Source: Candidatus Chloroploca asiatica | Lineage (GTDB): Bacteria; Chloroflexota; Chloroflexia; Chloroflexales; Chloroflexaceae | Assembly: GCF_002532075.1 (NCBI RefSeq) | Contig: NZ_LYXE01000200.1 | Location: 59,320 to 123,319, forward strand | Direction: 5' to 3' | Length of the DNA stretch: 64,000 nucleotides | Part shown: positions 36,042 to 44,607 of the stretch, one piece after another | Position numbering within the stretch: position 1 is the first letter of the stretch | Layout: every line of letters begins with the position of its first letter | Made by a program: the position numbers and the translations under genes | The notes under the pieces: generated by a model | The model's input: the letters and a program-made list of their open reading frames with translations, nothing else | What the model was told of the DNA's origin: nothing | Database searches by the model: none

Positions 36042-37436
36042 CTACCGGGACGTATGACACGGTGTGGCCGTATCGCCCCAGTTTCGTTCGTGGGCGCTGG
36101 TTCGTTCGTTGTTGCTGGCGGGTGTTTGTTGCCGGGTAAGCTGTTGATAGAGTCCTTCAAGCCGATCCATAGCTGCCTGGTGCGCCAAGAAGGGCATCGC
36201 GTTGGCCCGCAGGTGCGGCAGCAGCTCTGGCTCATCCAGCAAGCGTTGCAGATTCTGCGCCAATTCGTTGGGGTCATCCACAGCAAAAAGAAGACCGTTG
36301 CGGTTGTGCTCAACGAGTTCGGCAATGCCGCCAAGCTTTGTGCCCACAATTGGTACACCTACCGCCTGGGCTTCGAGAATGCTGTTGGGGCTATTCTCAA
36401 CCCAGCGCGACGGGACCACGACTACATCAAGCCCAGCCAGGACGTCCCACACCCCACTGCCCTGATAGGTGCCGTGCCAGGCGGCATCGGGGAGTTGCGC
36501 GAGCTCCTGACTCAACTGGCGCTCATAGTCTGGTTCGCCTGCTGCCGAGCCGTAGATCTCAAGCCGACGCGGTTGCGTTCCACGCAGCTTCTTCCACGCT
36601 TCAATCAGGAGATCAACGCCTTTGTGGGGCTTGACCTGGCCGAGATAGCCAACGCGCAAGGTGGCTTCGTTGGTACGCAGAGGGCATTGTGTCAACTCGA
36701 CCCCCTGCCGCCAGACGCACATGCGTTTCCCATTCGTGCCGTGGCGCTGATAAAAATCAGCCAGGAATTGCGACGGGGCCAGCAAGACATCGGCTTTGGC
36801 GAGCGCCGCTTGCAGCCGTGCTGCGCGCGACGCCTGGGCCGGCAAGCCGAGCATGGGGCCGAGCAGATTGTCGGGTTGCACGAGTGACCAGGCCATATCA
36901 GCATTATGGGGTGATAGCTGCGCTGGTAGGCGAAAACGACGATGCTGTTCCGCATGGCAGCGTGCGCAGCCAGCCTGACTCGGCCCGTCACACCGTTTGC
37001 CCAGCGGGGTCAACAGATTGATGCGATGACAGTGCCACCAGTAGTCGGTGAGATCAATCACCACGCGTACCCGGCGCGCGACTGCCGCATCAACGGTGGA
37101 CGCCCCAAGCAGATACCCGCTGAAGAGATGCATCAACTCGGGATGCCATGCGTCAATCACCCGGCCAACGGCGGCCCCAAGCTCGGGATGGTCGTAACTC
37201 CAACGCAAGGGATCGGGGTTCGCACCACCATTGAAGGCCATGCGCCACACCTCGATACCATCCTGCAAACTATGGGTGATACGCAGATCCGTGTGTTCGG
37301 CGTTATCGGTCTGAATACAGACGACGGCCACCTCATGACCGCGTTCCGCCATCGCACGGGCGGTACGCTCGGCTCGTCGTTCGGCACCTCCATTATGTTC
37401 GGGTGGATACCCATGCACCGCGATGAGAATACGCAT
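36042..37436 (-). CDS. Family 4 glycosyltransferase with Cys-rich insertion
   Basis: A 464-residue GT-B enzyme beginning MRILIAVHGYPPEHNGGAE. It contains DYWWHCHRINLL, then GKRC and CARC, the same four-cysteine pattern as the GT4 at 32979. The donor motif is VPSRWVENSPNSILEAQA followed by GGIAELV. The last 25 residues after about 440 are polar and probably disordered. It lies 18 bases after the SpeD-like gene and is likely co-transcribed with speD, asnB-like and wzx. Its product may be the sugar residue on which the SpeD/AsnB-like pair acts, but this is only a context argument. Confidence 0.9.
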   Translation of the reverse strand: MRILIAVHGYPPEHNGGAERRAERTARAMAERGHEVAVVCIQTDNAEHTDLRITHSLQDGIEVWRMAFNGGANPDPLRWSYDHPELGAAVGRVIDAWHPELMHLFSGYLLGASTVDAAVARRVRVVIDLTDYWWHCHRINLLTPLGKRCDGPSQAGCARCHAEQHRRFRLPAQLSPHNADMAWSLVQPDNLLGPMLGLPAQASRAARLQAALAKADVLLAPSQFLADFYQRHGTNGKRMCVWRQGVELTQCPLRTNEATLRVGYLGQVKPHKGVDLLIEAWKKLRGTQPRRLEIYGSAAGEPDYERQLSQELAQLPDAAWHGTYQGSGVWDVLAGLDVVVVPSRWVENSPNSILEAQAVGVPIVGTKLGGIAELVEHNRNGLLFAVDDPNELAQNLQRLLDEPELLPHLRANAMPFLAHQAAMDRLEGLYQQLTRQQTPASNNERTSAHERNWGDTATPCHTSR

Positions 37437-37454
37437 CCATACGTCTTTCTTGTT

Positions 37455-37874
37455 TCATCGTTGAGTTTGCCACATATGCAATTCGCGTTTCACATCACGT
37501 TCCCAGTGAATGCCCCGGTCGGCCACCTGGCGCTCGATAATTTCATAGCTGCCAAAGTGTTGCTCAATAACTTCTTCGGCTAAGATTGGATCAAATGGCT
37601 TGCACGAAAACACATCTAAAAAAGCTTGTCCGAGGTGTGGGTAGGTGTGGATCGCAGCGTGTGATTCGTACAGGATCACCACACCTGAACATCCCGCATG
37701 ATCGGGTGGGCCATCTTCACGCCCGGCGAGCGGCCCCGCCAGGATGCGCATATCGAGCCGCCTGACCAGATCGATCAGAAACCCGTTCACTGCCGCTTCA
37801 TTATCCAAGGCTTCCTGATTGGCAATGGCCCCGAGTCGCATGGTAAGGTGTACCCCGTAAACATCACGTGACAT
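37455..37874 (-). CDS. SpeD-family pyruvoyl-dependent decarboxylase homologue
   Basis: A 139-residue protein matching the short bacterial S-adenosylmethionine decarboxylase family. GVVILYESHAAIHTYP contains the Glu-Ser self-cleavage site, with Ser71 as the future pyruvoyl group. His76 (+5) and Cys91 (+20) have exactly the spacing of the catalytic His and Cys of the Thermotoga enzyme. The usual Glu after the HTWP/HTYP Pro is His80 here. AAGGAGG lies 6 bases before the ATG at 37874, and the start lies inside the end of the asparagine-synthetase-like gene (11-base overlap). Family members can decarboxylate S-adenosylmethionine, or have switched to ornithine or arginine. The glycan-locus context favours a specialised role, but the substrate is open. 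Confidence 0.9.
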   Translation of the reverse strand: MSRDVYGVHLTMRLGAIANQEALDNEAAVNGFLIDLVRRLDMRILAGPLAGREDGPPDHAGCSGVVILYESHAAIHTYPHLGQAFLDVFSCKPFDPILAEEVIEQHFGSYEIIERQVADRGIHWERDVKRELHMWQTQR

Positions 37875-39807
37875 AGTCTTCCTCCTTGTTAGTAATGAGC
37901 TCTCTTCCGTCTGGTGATGCGACATCAAACAGCCGCCGCATCACCATCTCCAGGGTCAGCAGTGGTGCGATTTTGCCAATCGTCCAGAGTTGCTCGCCGG
38001 CAAGATGCTGCTGCCACAGCGAACGTACCGCTGCTTGGTCAAACAGGCCGCGCTCCAGGGTGCGCTGATCAAAGAGGACGCTCTCGGCCCAGTTCCGTAG
38101 ATCAGTGCGGAGATACGCTTCGTAATCAGCATAGAGACGCGGTCGTTGGGGAAAGAGCCCCCCAACACGTCGGTTGATCCAGGCCTTGCCTCGGCGCAAG
38201 AACCCGTCACCGTTGCGGAACAACTGGTTGCTATGGGGCAACCGGTCGTCTTTTTCGTAGGGCACCAGGGCGAGTTCAGGTTTGCGTTTGGTGAGCATCG
38301 CCCGCCGGAATTCGGGCCGCGTGCGGATCGTGTCGGGCAAACAATACATAAAGTCAACAAAGCTGTAGTCGAAATAGGGACAACGTACCTCAAGCATTGA
38401 GCGTTGCGTGATGATCTGATTTTGTAGGCTGCGCCGAATCAGATTCTGGATAATAAAGTAGTCGGTGCGATGCGCGGGGCGGTAGTGACGTGTACGGGCG
38501 AGTTCTTGTCGCATCGATTCAAAGGCCCGATCCCGCAGATGAGAGCGGCCTGCGCCACTGAGCAGACTCGCCGCCTCACCTTCGCTCATGCCAGGCCAGG
38601 TGACATCTTGGCAAAAGGCGCGAAACATGCGTTCATAAAAGGCTGTCTCGTCGGGTGGATACCGATAATAGCGGTCAGCCTGATGCTCTTCGAGCACGGC
38701 AAACCCGCCCATCGTCGTGCCACCATCCCAGCCGCTCAGGTTCACATCCATATGCTGGCGTGCCGTGGCGAGCATGCTAATCCCGTGGGCGTGCATCCAG
38801 CTATGCATGCCTTCGGTCAGGGCTAGGTGCAGGTCGTGATAGGTCAGCACCCACCGTCCATCTTCCAGGGGTACCCAATGATGTTCAGCCCCGGCGCGGC
38901 GGGCGAGCCGTGCGGCATAGACGACATCACGACTGCCCGGTGCACCAAAGGTGAAGGTCGGCGGTGGCGTGGGCTGATCGGCAAAGGCGAGAATGATACG
39001 CCCATCCAGCCCACCACTCAAGAAAATCCCCGGGCGTAACGGCGGCGCCGTCATCGCCTGAATTGCCCGTTGAAAGAGGCGACTCGCCTCCTCAACCGCT
39101 TCGTCAAAAGTCAGGCCGGTGATTTCGCCAATCTGATCCCAGTCCCAATACTGCTCAAGGCTTAGTTGATCATGCTCCAGGTCGTAGCGTAGCAGCGAGG
39201 CGGGTGGTAAAAGCTGCACATCCGCAAACCAGGTTTTGTTGCCAAGCAGTTGCTGAAAACGTAGATACTCGGCTAGCGCCGTTTCGTTGAGCCGCCGGGG
39301 GATCTCGGGCGCACTGATCACCCCTTTGAGCTCGGGCGCAAACGCGAAGGCACCCCGGGCATGGGCATAGTAGTGTGGGTAGAGCCCGTAGCGATCGTTG
39401 ATCAGCCAGAAGATCTGTGTTCGGCCATCCCAGATGCTGCATGTGAAGGCCCCCTCAAGCTTGGTCAGCCCACTGGCCCCGTCGCGCAGAAAGAGGGCCA
39501 GCGCAAACTCGGCCGCACTTGCCTTGCTGTCTAGCCATCCTTCACGTTCAAGCTGGTGGCGCTGCGCCTCCTGGAAGTAAAACTCACCGGCTAGGCAGAG
39601 CGCCACCTTGCCATCAGCGCTTTGCGCCGGTTGGGGTTGCTGATTGAGCAAACCAAGATGCCGTCGCCCGAGGGCTACCTGCGGGCTGATCACCGTCTGC
39701 TCAAGCTGCTGGGTGAAGACATGGCGCATTCGTGTGCTCATCGTCTGGATCACCTGGGCAACCGGCTGTTCTGTTGCTCGGCCAAGATAACCAAAAACTC
39801 CACTCAC
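37864..39807 (-). CDS. Asparagine-synthetase-like ligase lacking the glutaminase Cys
   Basis: A 647-residue two-domain protein. The N-terminal part has the class II glutaminase fold (FGYLG, GEFYF, NDRYGLYPHYYA) but begins Met-Ser-Gly instead of Met-Cys-Gly, and the Asn of the NGE motif is Ala. Glutamine hydrolysis is therefore not expected. The C-terminal ATP-pyrophosphatase part has FLSGGLDGRII (normally SGGxDS), SGWDGGTTMGG in place of the SGxGGDE motif, and EVRCPYFDYSF as in asparagine synthetases. The start is GTG at 39807; the wzx stop is in frame 8 codons upstream, so no alternative start can restore a Cys. It overlaps the SpeD-like gene. It probably forms an amide using an amine other than glutamine-derived ammonia, like beta-lactam synthetase relatives. 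Confidence 0.88.
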   Translation of the reverse strand: MSGVFGYLGRATEQPVAQVIQTMSTRMRHVFTQQLEQTVISPQVALGRRHLGLLNQQPQPAQSADGKVALCLAGEFYFQEAQRHQLEREGWLDSKASAAEFALALFLRDGASGLTKLEGAFTCSIWDGRTQIFWLINDRYGLYPHYYAHARGAFAFAPELKGVISAPEIPRRLNETALAEYLRFQQLLGNKTWFADVQLLPPASLLRYDLEHDQLSLEQYWDWDQIGEITGLTFDEAVEEASRLFQRAIQAMTAPPLRPGIFLSGGLDGRIILAFADQPTPPPTFTFGAPGSRDVVYAARLARRAGAEHHWVPLEDGRWVLTYHDLHLALTEGMHSWMHAHGISMLATARQHMDVNLSGWDGGTTMGGFAVLEEHQADRYYRYPPDETAFYERMFRAFCQDVTWPGMSEGEAASLLSGAGRSHLRDRAFESMRQELARTRHYRPAHRTDYFIIQNLIRRSLQNQIITQRSMLEVRCPYFDYSFVDFMYCLPDTIRTRPEFRRAMLTKRKPELALVPYEKDDRLPHSNQLFRNGDGFLRRGKAWINRRVGGLFPQRPRLYADYEAYLRTDLRNWAESVLFDQRTLERGLFDQAAVRSLWQQHLAGEQLWTIGKIAPLLTLEMVMRRLFDVASPDGRELITNKEEDYVT

Positions 39808-39828
39808 GGCGCTTGCTCCATTCTTCTG

Positions 39829-41337
39829 CTAAGGTGTCGTTGTCCGCAATCGTCGTAGTCGTTCGAGGCCCTGATTGATCAAGGCTTGATCAACGAGTCG
39901 CAGCCCGAGGGCCATGGCTCCATAGCTTGTTATGCCAATGATCACCGCTACAGGCAGGGGCAAATCTCGTCCCAACGCAACAGCCACGCCCATCACCACC
40001 GAGGCAAGCACAATGCGCAAGATACGCGAACCGAGGGCCTCAAGCCGCATGCGTTTGCCGAGCAGGCCAAGAAAGAGCAGGGCACAGATGCCGTCGGTGA
40101 TCACGGTGATCGCAGCCGCCGCGATGATGCCATAGGCGGGAATGAAGATGAGGTTCAACCCGATATTCAAGATGGTGCCGAGTAGATAGATGCGTGCCGC
40201 TGGCCATTCCAGGCCTATCGCAACCGCTGCACTCCCGCAAAAGGCGGTAAAGAGCAATAAGGGGATATCCCAGGCGAGGATGGCGAGGGCCGGCCCGCCG
40301 GGGGCAAAGGCCGTGCCAAAGAGGGTCGTCGTGACTGGTGTGGCGAGCAGGCTCAGCCCGACTGCTGCCGGCAGACCAAAAAACGCGAGCCAGCCTACGG
40401 TCGTGCTTGTCCAGGCCTGTACCTGTTCGGGGTCATTGACGTGCTCACGGGCCAGCGAGGGCGTCATCGTCAATAACAACCCATCAGCAACGGCCACCAG
40501 CTTGAAGACAAGGCCATAGACGGCGCTGTACCAGCCCACTTCGCTATCGCTCCGCAGACTACTCAGGATAACGGCATCGGCATTGAAGTTGAAGGTGAGC
40601 GCGAGCGACGTCAGGCCAAAGGGAATGCCTGCAACGAGCAGGGTCGGCCAGCGGGTCAGATGGATGATCGGACGCAACGACCCGAGGCCGAGCCGTCGAA
40701 TAAGCCGAATTGCCATCAGGATCTGGATCGGCAAAATCAGGTAGCCAATGCTCAGCAAGCCCAGCACCCCGCCACCGAGCCACAGGACAACCAGACTGAC
40801 GCCGATGCTCATCAATTGCGTGCGCACCTGGATCGCCGCGACTGCATCGAAACGCTCGGCCGCGTTGAGCACCGAGAGCAACGGCATAAAGAGCGCCGCC
40901 AGCACAAAGGTGCCCGCATAGAGTACCACGCCCATCACGAGATCCGGGTGATACCCAAAGCTCCAGGCAATGATCGGCAGCACCACAATCGCCGCAACTG
41001 CGAGGATGATGCGGAGCGCCATCAGATCGCCGAGCACCTCTTGAATCTTGCCGCCGTCGCGGGCTAGATTACGCTCGACATACTGGGTCATGCCGAGTTC
41101 AAAGAAGACCCCGAACATCCCGACGAACGCGATCACCGCTGCATACTGACCATACCCACTCGCGCCGAGCAGGCGCACAACTGCAATCAGATAGAAAAAG
41201 TTTGCAGCTTTAAGACCCCAACTCGCCACCGTGATGACAAGCGTATTCCGCAAAATAATCTGAGCAAGATCACGTCGCTCTGAAAGCTGATTGTTTTGTT
41301 GCTTCTGTGGCTCTGTCATTATCCATACATAGAACAT
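39829..41337 (-). CDS. Polysaccharide flippase, Wzx-like (second of two)
   Basis: A 502-residue membrane protein with about 12 to 14 segments of the polysaccharide-transporter family. It has LIAVVRLLGASGYGQYAAVI in the first helices and SDSEVGWYSAVYGLVFK mid-protein, closely paralleling the Wzx at 34310. Starts at 41337 (MFYVWI) and 41319 (MTEPQK) are both possible; neither has a strong ribosome site. It is followed after 21 bases by the asparagine-synthetase-like gene and heads the apparent unit wzx-ligase-SpeD-GT4. It may flip a glycan different from that handled by the first Wzx. Confidence 0.92.
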   Translation of the reverse strand: MFYVWIMTEPQKQQNNQLSERRDLAQIILRNTLVITVASWGLKAANFFYLIAVVRLLGASGYGQYAAVIAFVGMFGVFFELGMTQYVERNLARDGGKIQEVLGDLMALRIILAVAAIVVLPIIAWSFGYHPDLVMGVVLYAGTFVLAALFMPLLSVLNAAERFDAVAAIQVRTQLMSIGVSLVVLWLGGGVLGLLSIGYLILPIQILMAIRLIRRLGLGSLRPIIHLTRWPTLLVAGIPFGLTSLALTFNFNADAVILSSLRSDSEVGWYSAVYGLVFKLVAVADGLLLTMTPSLAREHVNDPEQVQAWTSTTVGWLAFFGLPAAVGLSLLATPVTTTLFGTAFAPGGPALAILAWDIPLLLFTAFCGSAAVAIGLEWPAARIYLLGTILNIGLNLIFIPAYGIIAAAAITVITDGICALLFLGLLGKRMRLEALGSRILRIVLASVVMGVAVALGRDLPLPVAVIIGITSYGAMALGLRLVDQALINQGLERLRRLRTTTP

Positions 41338-41407
41338 TTCCAGATCGTTTGACGTAATGGAGGTAGCCTGGAAATGCCCGTAGAATGGGACACTACTCTG
41401 GTTTCGT

Positions 41408-41460
41408 GCTTATCTAATATTATCTACCATATCTTAGTCTGATAACACTGTCCTAAATCT
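41408..41460 (-). promoter_or_regulatory. AT-rich candidate promoter region upstream of second wzx
   Basis: In the 192-base gap between the LamG gene and wzx, this is the most AT-rich stretch. On the minus strand it contains AGGACA, 17 bases, then TATGGT, and a TATCTA-ATAT-TATCTA direct repeat. It would drive wzx, the ligase, the SpeD homologue and the GT4. No transcription evidence is available. The remaining gap shows no gene. Confidence 0.3.
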
Positions 41461-41529
41461 TGTGCTAGATGAGGTGACAGTTTTGTTTGGGGCCTGCGAC
41501 CATCGTTATCAACTCCTCCATCCGGACGA

Positions 41530-44451
41530 TCATTCCCTGCTGGTCGGCGCTGTCGAGTTGACCCAGGTGGGGTCATCAGCGCCGACGGCACTCGATGCGC
41601 CGAACGTTAAAGTCGGTGCCAGACCAGAGGCGTCGGCCGTCGTCTGGCCGCTGCCCTCATTGAAGCGGTAGAGCGCCAGGGTATTCGCGTCGAGACTCAA
41701 GCCGCTTGAGGGACGCGTGAAGGGACTACTGTAGCGCGCCACATTCGAAAGCCGGAGCTCATCGAGTTGGCCAGCAAAGAAGCCATAGCCGGGCGCGCCG
41801 CCAATCAGCATTTGTGGTCCGACCGTCAGGGTGCCAAGCGCAGTGGTTGGTCCGGCGGTACCGTTGACGAAGACGGTCGCGTTGCCATTGCTGTAGCTGA
41901 CCGCGAGGTGCGACCAGGTGTTGAGTGGGAGGGCCGTGGGATGGGCGACCGAGCGCCAACCGGTGGCACTCGTCATGACCCACCAGGTTGCCCGCCCATT
42001 GTTCAGTTCCAGCGACCAGCCGGTGGTATCGTCGGTGGAGGCGACCAGCACGACGGTCTGGTTGGCCGTCGTCGGGTTTACCCAGAGCTCAATCGTCTGC
42101 GCGCCAGTGAGCCCGGGCACCTGGGAGCCGCGCAAGATGTCGATGAGCCCATCAAAGGCGAGGGCGAAGTTGGTGCCTGCAGGTAGCGGCGTGTTGGTGG
42201 GGAAGGCCGTACTGGTGGGCAGCGGCGTGTTCGTCGCCAAGGGGACACTGGTCGGGGTGTTGGTGGCAGGCGTGGTCGGGGTGTTGGTGGCGGGCGTGGT
42301 TGGCGTGTTAGTCGCGGGTGTGGTCGGGGTGTTAGTCGCGGGTGTGGTCGGGGTGTTGGTGGCGGGCGTGGTCGGGGTGTTAGTCGCGGGTGTGGTCGGG
42401 GTGTTGGTGGCGGGCGTGGTCGGGGTGTTAGTGGCGGGTGTGGTCGGGGTGTTAGTGGCGGGTGTGGTCGGGGTGTTAGTGGCGGGCGTGGTTGGCGTGT
42501 TGGTAGCGGGTGTGGTCGGGGTGTTGGTGGCGGGTGTGGTCGGGGTGTTAGTCGCGGGCGTGGTCGGGGTGTTGGTGGCGGGCGTGGTCGGCGTGGAGGT
42601 TGGTGTAGACACGGCCCCATCACCACCAGTTGGCGCTGTCGAGTTGACCCAGGTGGGGTCATCAGCGCCGACAGCGCTCGATGCGCCGAACGTCAAGGTC
42701 GGTGCCAGACCAGAGGCGTCTGCCGTCGTCTGGCCGCTGCCCTCATTGAAGCGGTAGAGCGCCAGGGTATTCGCGTCGAGACTCAAGCCGCTTGAGGGAC
42801 GCGTGAAGGGACTACTGTAGCGCGCCACATTCGAAAGCCGGAGCTCATCGAGTTGGCCAGCAAAGAAGCCATAGCCGGGCGCGCCGCCAATCAGCATTTG
42901 TGGTCCGACCGTCAGGGTGCCAAGCGCAGTGGTTGGTCCGGCGGTACCGTTGACGAAGACGGTCGCGTTGCCATTGCTGTAGCTGACCGCGAGGTGCGAC
43001 CAGGTGTTGAGTGGGAGGGCCGTGGGATGGGCGACCGAGCGCCAACCGGTGGCACTCGTCATGACCCACCAGGTTGCCCGCCCATTGTTCAGTTCCAGCG
43101 ACCAGCCGGTGGTATCGTCGGTGGAGGCGACCAGCACGACGGTCTGGTTGGCCGTCGTCGGGTTTACCCAGAGCTCAATCGTCTGCGCGCCAGTGAGCCC
43201 GGGCACCTGGGAGCCGCGCAAGATGTCGATGAGCCCATCAAAGGCGAGGGCGAAGTTGGTGCCTGCAGGTAGCGGCGTGTTGGTGGGGAAGGCCGTACTG
43301 GTGGGCAGCGGCGTGCTCGTCGCCAAGGGGACACTGGTCGGTGTTGGCGTGGAGGTGGCGGGCGTGGTCGGGGTGTTGGTGGCGGGTGTGGTCGGGGTGT
43401 TGGTGGCGGGTGTGGTCGGGGTGTTGGTGGCGGACTGCGTTGGCGTGTTAGTGGCGGTAGGCGTCAGCGTGGTGGTAATGATTGGTAAGCTGCCAAAAGG
43501 CGTATCGGTGGACCAATGCTCAGCCGAGGTGGCACTATTGCGCGGAATGAGCGTACCATTGCTCGGGCCACCGGCTGCACCGGAGCTATCGCCGATGCTC
43601 GTGCCGACGCCCTCATCGAAGCGGTAGAGCGCCACGGTGTTGGCGTCGGCAGGATGCGGTGCGCTCGGGCGCGTGAAGTTGGCGCCATAGCGCACGATGT
43701 TGGAGATGCGCAAGTCGTCGAGGAGACCACTGAACGATGGGTACTCTGGACCAGCATCGTGTTTCTCGGCTCCCAGAATGACGTAGGGGTCATTCCGGCA
43801 GACACCCTCCCAACTACCACCAGGCCCTGCGCACCAGGGCTCGCCGGGCACACTCGGTGTTACGCCGAGGGGGTAGCTCAGGTCGCCGCTGAAACCGATT
43901 GCTTCAGCCTCAAGCCGACCATCAAGGAACATCCAGAGTCGTCCGTCACTCGCACGGCGCTGGAGCGCCAGGTGATGCCACTGCTCATCAAGCACGTTGG
44001 TAGTCCCGCAGAGGGTGAAGAAGGTCTCGTCGCCGCCGGGCACCACGCCCCAGATCAGGCGTCCACCGGCGATGGCGAGGCCGAACTTCCGACCTCGGTC
44101 GTTGAAGCGGTCGCGATCGAGCAGGATGTTGCCGTAGATCCAGTTATTGTTGCTGCCGCACGCTTGGGCGGGGGCAGGGTTCTCAACGGCACTGGCCTTG
44201 AACCAAAGCTCGATGGTGAATTCGTCGACACCAACATTGAGCGGGGCCGAACGGGTGAGCGCGAAGCTCGCATCGAGGTCGCCCAGGGGGAGCTTGACGC
44301 GATCCAGATCGTCTCTTCCGCTGCCGTAGAAGCGTAGCGACGTGCTCGCACTATCTTGGGCAATTATTGAAGGCGGCATTGCAAAGATGCCGCCAAGCAG
44401 CGGCAGAACAATCATTATGAACACCGCCTTTGACCAAGATGATTGGATCAA
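41530..44451 (-). CDS. Secreted triple-LamG stalk protein with internal duplication
   Basis: A 973-residue exported protein. Residues 8-30 are a signal peptide. LamG domain 1 spans about 38-310 (FTIELWFKAS, HHLALQRR, VALYRFDEGVG). A short Thr/Pro linker leads to LamG 2 (about 390-600), then about 14 copies of the 8-residue unit TPTTPATN (about 620-733), and LamG 3 (about 755-969). LamG 2 and LamG 3 are identical in protein sequence over almost their full length (IELWVNP, WSHLAVSYSNG, LALYRFNEGSG). GGAGGG precedes the ATG. Unlike the LamG protein at 18155 it lacks a hydrophobic C-terminal tail. A sugar- or protein-binding, cell-surface or matrix role is likely. Confidence 0.9.
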   Translation of the reverse strand: MIQSSWSKAVFIMIVLPLLGGIFAMPPSIIAQDSASTSLRFYGSGRDDLDRVKLPLGDLDASFALTRSAPLNVGVDEFTIELWFKASAVENPAPAQACGSNNNWIYGNILLDRDRFNDRGRKFGLAIAGGRLIWGVVPGGDETFFTLCGTTNVLDEQWHHLALQRRASDGRLWMFLDGRLEAEAIGFSGDLSYPLGVTPSVPGEPWCAGPGGSWEGVCRNDPYVILGAEKHDAGPEYPSFSGLLDDLRISNIVRYGANFTRPSAPHPADANTVALYRFDEGVGTSIGDSSGAAGGPSNGTLIPRNSATSAEHWSTDTPFGSLPIITTTLTPTATNTPTQSATNTPTTPATNTPTTPATNTPTTPATSTPTPTSVPLATSTPLPTSTAFPTNTPLPAGTNFALAFDGLIDILRGSQVPGLTGAQTIELWVNPTTANQTVVLVASTDDTTGWSLELNNGRATWWVMTSATGWRSVAHPTALPLNTWSHLAVSYSNGNATVFVNGTAGPTTALGTLTVGPQMLIGGAPGYGFFAGQLDELRLSNVARYSSPFTRPSSGLSLDANTLALYRFNEGSGQTTADASGLAPTLTFGASSAVGADDPTWVNSTAPTGGDGAVSTPTSTPTTPATNTPTTPATNTPTTPATNTPTTPATNTPTTPATNTPTTPATNTPTTPATNTPTTPATNTPTTPATNTPTTPATNTPTTPATNTPTTPATNTPTTPATNTPTTPATNTPTSVPLATNTPLPTSTAFPTNTPLPAGTNFALAFDGLIDILRGSQVPGLTGAQTIELWVNPTTANQTVVLVASTDDTTGWSLELNNGRATWWVMTSATGWRSVAHPTALPLNTWSHLAVSYSNGNATVFVNGTAGPTTALGTLTVGPQMLIGGAPGYGFFAGQLDELRLSNVARYSSPFTRPSSGLSLDANTLALYRFNEGSGQTTADASGLAPTLTFGASSAVGADDPTWVNSTAPTSRE
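41545..43346. repeat. Recent 1086-bp-period tandem duplication inside the LamG gene
   Basis: The segment 41545-42258 recurs at 42631-43344 (offset 1086) with only about six single-base differences seen (for example near 41594, 41614, 41635 and 42230). The differences are silent over the LamG domain. Between the copies lie about 14 copies of a 24-base repeat (GGTCGGGGTGTTGGTGGCGG core, 42253-42590). Confidence 0.9.
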
Positions 44452-44607
44452 CTTAAACCCTCCAGGTATTTAGCTAAAGCCATGCTCTTATAAAAGAAAG
44501 CAATCCCAAACGCTGCTTCTTTTTGCAGTTCATCGCACTTCACCAACCCTTGCGACCCCGACCATCGTACCGCCCCCTTGATCGCTGCTGCGCCCTGCTG
44601 CGGAGTT

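Noticed and set aside
42253..42590. Regular 24-bp repeats considered as a CRISPR array
   Set aside because: The repeats are directly adjacent with no spacers, lie inside a coding frame and encode TPTTPATN; no cas genes are nearby.
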